A stretch of 64,000 nt of DNA from positions 1-64,000 of the IMG/VR virus record IMGVR_UViG_3300027762_000214. One strand, written 5' to 3'. The notes under the pieces are model-generated. The model saw only the letters and a program-made list of their open reading frames with translations. It made no database searches and had not been told where the DNA came from. Positions 62,269 through 64,000 of the stretch are shown here, piece by piece. This stretch comes from a virus. The position numbers and the translations under genes were made by a program. How positions within the stretch are numbered: the first letter of the stretch is position 1; each line of letters begins with the position of its first letter.

Positions 62269-62896
62269 AGAAATACCTGCTCTTTATATGAATCTGGAGC
62301 AGCACACCGAAAAGAATGAGAGTATGCAAAACCTACTTAAAGAATGTGGGTTTAAAACTATCATTCGTGTAGAAGGAGTTGCTCGCCCAGATAATCCAGT
62401 TGCTGGATGTTCTGCTGCTCATCATAAGGGTTTATGTGAAATAGATCCTCCTTTTGTTTTATTTGAGGATGATTGTGTAATCAAAAATTTTCGCCCAGAA
62501 ATTGAAGTTCCTGATGATGCAGATGCGGTTTATCTTGGCATTTCATCTTGGGGGAGAATGAATGGACACTCTGGACCTTATGTCCAATATGAGCATATTG
62601 GAGATGATCTTTATCGTGTGTATAATATGCTTAGTGGTCATTCAGTATTGTATCTTACTGATGATTATGTTAGAATGTGCCAAAGAATAACCCATCATGC
62701 TGGTTATGTAATTGAAGATTATCAAGATATTGGATTTGCTGAAATTCAACGTTGGTTTAATGTATATACCTTTAATGATCCATTCTTTTTTCAAACAAGT
62801 GGATATCATGGAACTGTAAATCCATTAACCAGTTATCCAACTCAAGAATGTTTTAATTATAATAAGTCTTATTTTTTACCTGAAAGGATTGTATGA
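62252..62896 (+). CDS. GT25-like glycosyltransferase
   Basis: A 214-residue protein: IPALYMNLEQHTEKNESMQ, FKTIIRVEGVARPDNPVAG then CSAAHHKGLCE, and FVLFEDDCVIKNF with the EDD motif. The pattern resembles GT25 enzymes (LPS glycosyltransferases). Overlaps GT6 by 17 bases and the next gene by four. Confidence 0.7.
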   Translation: MNLDLREIPALYMNLEQHTEKNESMQNLLKECGFKTIIRVEGVARPDNPVAGCSAAHHKGLCEIDPPFVLFEDDCVIKNFRPEIEVPDDADAVYLGISSWGRMNGHSGPYVQYEHIGDDLYRVYNMLSGHSVLYLTDDYVRMCQRITHHAGYVIEDYQDIGFAEIQRWFNVYTFNDPFFFQTSGYHGTVNPLTSYPTQECFNYNKSYFLPERIV

Positions 62897-63792
62897 CAAA
62901 ATCATTAGTTACTGGCGGTGCAGGATTTATTGGATCCAATCTAGTTGATCGCCTATTAGAAATGGGACAAGAAGTTATCGTAATTGATAATGAATTTTCT
63001 GATGCTCATGATCAATTTTATTGGAATGATAAAGCAGAAAATTATAAGTATGATATTCGTGATTATGAAAATACACGCCATCTTTATGATGGAGTAGATT
63101 ATGTATTTCATATTGCCGCAGAAGCACGTATTCAACCTGCTATCCTAAATCCAATTGAAGCAGTAAGTATTAATTCTGTAGGAACTTGTACTGTTCTTCA
63201 GTGTGCAAGGGAGGCAGGTGTAAAGCGTGTGATGTATTCTTCTACCTCTTCCGCATATGGTAGAAATGAACCTGCTAACGTAGAAACACAACCAGATGAT
63301 TGTTTAAATCCTTACTCTGTTTCTAAAGTTAGTGGTGAAAAACTCTGTAAAATGTATACGGAGTTATATGGTCTTCCGACAATTAGTTTTAGATATTTTA
63401 ATGTATATGGAGAACGTCAACCTCTGAAGGGGCAATATGCACCAGTGATTGGAATTTTTCTTCGTCAACGTGCTGCTGGAGAACCCTTGACAATTATTGG
63501 TGATGGAAATCAGCGTAGAGATTTCACTTATGTTGGTGATGTTGTGAAAGCAAATATTATGGCAGCAATTTCAAACCCAGATTCGGAAGCATTTGGGCAG
63601 GTTTATAATGTTGGAACTGGCAATAATTATTCTATTAACCAGATTGCTAGAATGTTTGATCACCCTACTGTAAATATTGTCCCTCGTCCAGGTGAGACTA
63701 GATTGAGTCTTGCAAATAATCAAAAAATGAAAAAAACTTTTGGTTGGGAACCAACTATGAAACTTGAAGATTGGATTGCATCACATCTATGA
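62893..63792 (+). CDS. NAD-dependent UDP-sugar 4-epimerase-like protein
   Basis: A 299-residue extended SDR: SLVTGGAGFIGSNLVDRLLE, DYVFHIAAEARIQPA, VMYSSTSSAYGRNEPAN, NPYSVSKVSGEKL with Tyr-x3-Lys, and SFRYFNVYGERQP. It closely resembles UDP-glucose or UDP-GlcNAc 4-epimerases (GalE/WbpP type), which would supply UDP-Gal or UDP-GalNAc for the GT6 enzyme. Confidence 0.88.
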   Translation: MTKSLVTGGAGFIGSNLVDRLLEMGQEVIVIDNEFSDAHDQFYWNDKAENYKYDIRDYENTRHLYDGVDYVFHIAAEARIQPAILNPIEAVSINSVGTCTVLQCAREAGVKRVMYSSTSSAYGRNEPANVETQPDDCLNPYSVSKVSGEKLCKMYTELYGLPTISFRYFNVYGERQPLKGQYAPVIGIFLRQRAAGEPLTIIGDGNQRRDFTYVGDVVKANIMAAISNPDSEAFGQVYNVGTGNNYSINQIARMFDHPTVNIVPRPGETRLSLANNQKMKKTFGWEPTMKLEDWIASHL

Positions 63793-64000
63793 CTATTCAA
63801 ATTTTTACTTCGGTCGTTAATAGGCCAGATTTTGTTAGTTTACAAAATAAATTATTTAAAAAATTTCTTAAAAATGAATATCAGTTTCACATTATTGATG
63901 ATTCTGTAGATGAAAATATTGAAAAGGAATTTGTTTCAGTATGTCAAGAAAATAATATAAAGTATTACAAGAAACCTAAAAGAAATTTTCAGGTTAATCC
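63789..64000 (+). CDS. Glycosyltransferase-like protein, 3' truncated
   Basis: The ATG at 63789 overlaps the previous stop and the frame is open to the window end (70 residues). It starts MTIQIFTSVVNRPDFVSLQ, then YQFHIIDDSVDENIEKEF. The strand-helix-strand with an acidic DD recalls the start of a GT-A fold. Too little is present to name it. Confidence 0.55.
   Translation, partial: MTIQIFTSVVNRPDFVSLQNKLFKKFLKNEYQFHIIDDSVDENIEKEFVSVCQENNIKYYKKPKRNFQVN

Noticed and set aside
1-64000. Photosynthesis genes (psbA, psbD, hli) and an integrase
   Set aside because: Looked for because they are common in cyanophages; no ORF in this window has their motifs.

Overview
The window is part of the genome of a T4-like cyanophage, a myovirus of marine Synechococcus or Prochlorococcus. 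It carries the T4 replication, recombination and late-transcription core: gp55, gp47, gp46, gp45, gp44, gp62, RegA, gp43, UvsX, gp41, gp61, NrdA and NrdB. Genes overlap or abut, nearly all on the plus strand. Late promoters of the TATAAATA type alternate with host-type sigma-70 promoters (TTGACA-N17-TATAAT). Cyanobacterial genes have been added: an SLH/OprB porin, 6-phosphogluconate dehydrogenase, a DUF3110-like protein, a MazG-like protein, Hsp20 and a Dps-like protein. There is no integrase, and both ends cut through genes.

Layout. 1-3.9 kb: late sigma factor gp55 and the gp47/gp46 recombination nuclease. 3.9-9.2 kb: late genes for repeat-rich proteins of unknown function, plus a large protein with HExxH and VWA-like motifs. 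9.2-23 kb: a CobS/MoxR-like ATPase, sliding clamp, clamp loader, RegA, a possible nuclease/adenine-methylase pair, Hsp20, DNA polymerase, UvsX, helicase and MazG-like protein. 23.3-29.3 kb: two tRNAs and another late block, with a possible PD-(D/E)XK nuclease and a HIGH-family nucleotidyltransferase. 29.3-33.9 kb: primase and class I ribonucleotide reductase. 33.9-37.5 kb: three more late low-complexity proteins. 37.6-41.5 kb: a GIY-YIG nuclease, a lysis region (C39 peptidase, GH24 lysozyme, a second lysozyme) with a small minus-strand late operon inside it, and an Hc1-like protein. 41.5-48.4 kb: tRNAs and structured RNA, the porin, Dps-like protein, Gnd, many membrane microproteins and an HNH nuclease. 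49.1-64 kb: one long tightly packed run of glycan genes (carbamoyltransferase, GDP-fucose pathway, fucosyltransferases, other glycosyltransferases including a GT6 enzyme, FkbM-type methyltransferases, epimerases).

How the parts fit. Host sigma-70 promoters probably drive early and middle genes, and gp55 with the clamp then switches on the TATAAATA promoters in front of virion, lysis and Dps-like genes. Ten tRNA genes, nine with U at the wobble position, suit an A/T-rich phage. The glycan cluster looks able to make and transfer fucose and to methylate and carbamoylate a surface polysaccharide.

Most interesting points: (1) a dnaX-like -1 frameshift signal that would fuse the C39 peptidase to a lysozyme ORF with no ATG or GTG start; (2) a family of late proteins sharing a recurring EGYA/IMANM module, two of them starting with T4-type capsid-targeting-like peptides, one with a glycine zipper and one with a nucleotidyltransferase domain; (3) compact boundary elements in which a terminator hairpin is fused to a sigma-70 promoter or its T-run runs into a late promoter; (4) a tRNA cluster with a tRNA overlapping an HNH gene, an aberrant tRNA-Asn and arrays of unexplained stem-loops. 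Everything was read by eye; no database search or folding program was run.
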